From positions 1-64,000 of the forward strand of contig PSRI01000128.1 in assembly GCA_003175935.1 (NCBI GenBank): a stretch of DNA of 64,000 bases. The letters run 5' to 3'. Shown piece by piece: positions 63,221 to 64,000 of this stretch. The stretch comes from Bacteroidota bacterium (lineage in GTDB: Bacteria; Bacteroidota; Bacteroidia; Chitinophagales; Chitinophagaceae). Positions within the stretch are counted from its first letter, which is position 1, and each line of letters starts with the position of its first letter. Position numbers and translations under genes: made by a program. The notes under the pieces were generated by a model, which made no database searches, was not told where the DNA came from, and saw nothing but the letters and a program-made list of their open reading frames with translations.

Positions 63221-64000
63221 ATGGCCGAGAAGCATCAAATTCAATATGAAAAAGGTGTTGCCGACAATACTATTTGGCAATGTGATGACATAAAGCTCGG
63301 TCATTCTGTTTCTGTTTTCAAAGAACTCACAACATTCAATGGTCACAGCGAAAATGATGTAGTGAGAATGCATTTTGGACTCAGGGGAAATTATTCATTT
63401 TCATATAAGCAACTCAACAAAAGTTTCGATTTTATAGGAAGCCATCACAATATCATGTACTCTAAAGAATTTGATATTGAAGTTCATAACAAAACGCTCG
63501 AGCTCGAAACTTTCGGCATTCAATTTCCCAAAGAACTTTTTATTAAGTTCACGCAAAATGCAAATGACCTGTTGAAAAATTTTGCCAATGACATTCTTGA
63601 AGGCAGGGCAGTTATTTTGAGTGATTCCTGGGGAGCAATTGATAGTCCTATTCAACAGGTCATCCAGCAAATCATTAATAGCAAATACAAAGGTGATCTA
63701 CAACATTTATTTTTGTTATCCAAAAGCATCGAATTGCTGGTGCTTTCTGCAGAAGCCTGTTATTTGTCCATGCATAACAGGCAAACGATCATAAAAAGTT
63801 CATCCGACAAAGAAAAAATTATAGCCGTTCGGGACCTCATTAACGATCGGATTTCGGACCCTCCAAATCTTTCGGAGATCGCAAGGACCGTTGGACTCAA
63901 CGAATACAAACTGAAGAGAGGCTTTAAGGAAACATTCAATACTACTGTGTTTGGATACCTAACGGACCAGCGATTAAATCTTGCGCATCAATATTTAAGG
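63221..64000 (+). CDS. AraC-family transcriptional regulator, cut by the window end
   Basis: The reading frame from ATG 63221 stays open to the last base (260 codons visible), which is why it is missing from the ORF track. The N-terminal 150 residues are an unassigned ligand-type domain. The C-terminal part has the AraC helix-turn-helix: LSEIARTVGLNEYKLKRGF, then KETFNTTVFGYLTDQRLNLA. The second recognition helix and stop lie beyond the window. It starts 12 bp after the methyltransferase gene. Confidence 0.88.
   Translation, partial: MAEKHQIQYEKGVADNTIWQCDDIKLGHSVSVFKELTTFNGHSENDVVRMHFGLRGNYSFSYKQLNKSFDFIGSHHNIMYSKEFDIEVHNKTLELETFGIQFPKELFIKFTQNANDLLKNFANDILEGRAVILSDSWGAIDSPIQQVIQQIINSKYKGDLQHLFLLSKSIELLVLSAEACYLSMHNRQTIIKSSSDKEKIIAVRDLINDRISDPPNLSEIARTVGLNEYKLKRGFKETFNTTVFGYLTDQRLNLAHQYLR

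Noticed and set aside
63182-63670. Minus-strand ORFs opposite the AraC gene
   Set aside because: The plus frame from 63221 is open to the window end and carries an AraC helix-turn-helix, so the minus ORFs are shadows.

Overview
The window looks like chromosome of a member of the Bacteroidota, probably near Chitinophagales/Sphingobacteriales. This is inferred from low GC, promoter-like sequences of the TAnnTTTG type, almost no Shine-Dalgarno sequences, a SusD-free Wza/Wzc exopolysaccharide locus with a NusG-like first gene, a MerR-B12/ECF-sigma/idi group, and a RAYT-like protein of the type common in that phylum. No tRNA, rRNA, CRISPR array, integrase or intact insertion sequence was seen.

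Left edge (1-1.4 kb): a mosaic array of short perfect palindromes (core GGTGTCGACACC, alternating with GGTGTACACC). It is built from two unit types that appear to face each other. A REP-associated tyrosine transposase (RAYT)-like gene follows directly behind a near-consensus promoter. In this protein both the HUH histidines and the usual tyrosine position are changed, so it looks catalytically dead. This is the most unusual part of the window. Then come an amidohydrolase (minus strand), prfA (release factor 1) and a membrane-anchored transglutaminase-like protein.

5.0-45.6 kb: a very large surface-polysaccharide locus. A UDP-glucuronate 4-epimerase is followed by a ~490-bp gap holding a good promoter candidate and a ~320-nt leader. 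Then about 36 tightly packed plus-strand genes run from a NusG/UpxY-like antiterminator through Wza, Wzc, Wzx and Wzy-like proteins, eight glycosyltransferases, an initiating sugar-phosphate transferase and a PHP-type phosphatase (the likely partner of Wzc). Nucleotide-sugar genes point to three products: (i) a ManNAc(3NAc)A-type diacetamido uronic acid converted to an acetamidino sugar (WbpB, WbpD and WbpI-like enzymes plus HisH/HisF/WbpG-like amidotransferase parts); (ii) a 2-acetamido-2,6-dideoxyhexose such as QuiNAc or FucNAc (CapD-like dehydratase, WbpV-like reductase, initiating transferase); (iii) GDP-fucose and possibly GDP-perosamine (gmd, fcl, DegT aminotransferase). Decorating enzymes include O/N-acyltransferases, AsnB-like amidotransferase, carbamoyltransferase and a methyltransferase-like protein. 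A secreted double beta-helix protein may trim the polymer.

45.7-48.6 kb: a CarH-like MerR-B12 regulator, an ECF sigma factor and idi. This is the usual skeleton of a light-controlled carotenoid locus, but no crt genes lie here. A LOG-family protein converges on idi.

48.7-64 kb: ordinary housekeeping and accessory genes: a divergent GAPDH-like enzyme, pirin, a DsbA-fold protein without CxxC, a secreted amidohydrolase, a radical SAM/B12 protein, two alpha/beta hydrolases, YceI, a LytS/LytR-type two-component system, a DUF2911-TPR protein, a YdeI-like protein, a methyltransferase and an AraC regulator cut by the window end. Three strong intrinsic terminators are visible here.
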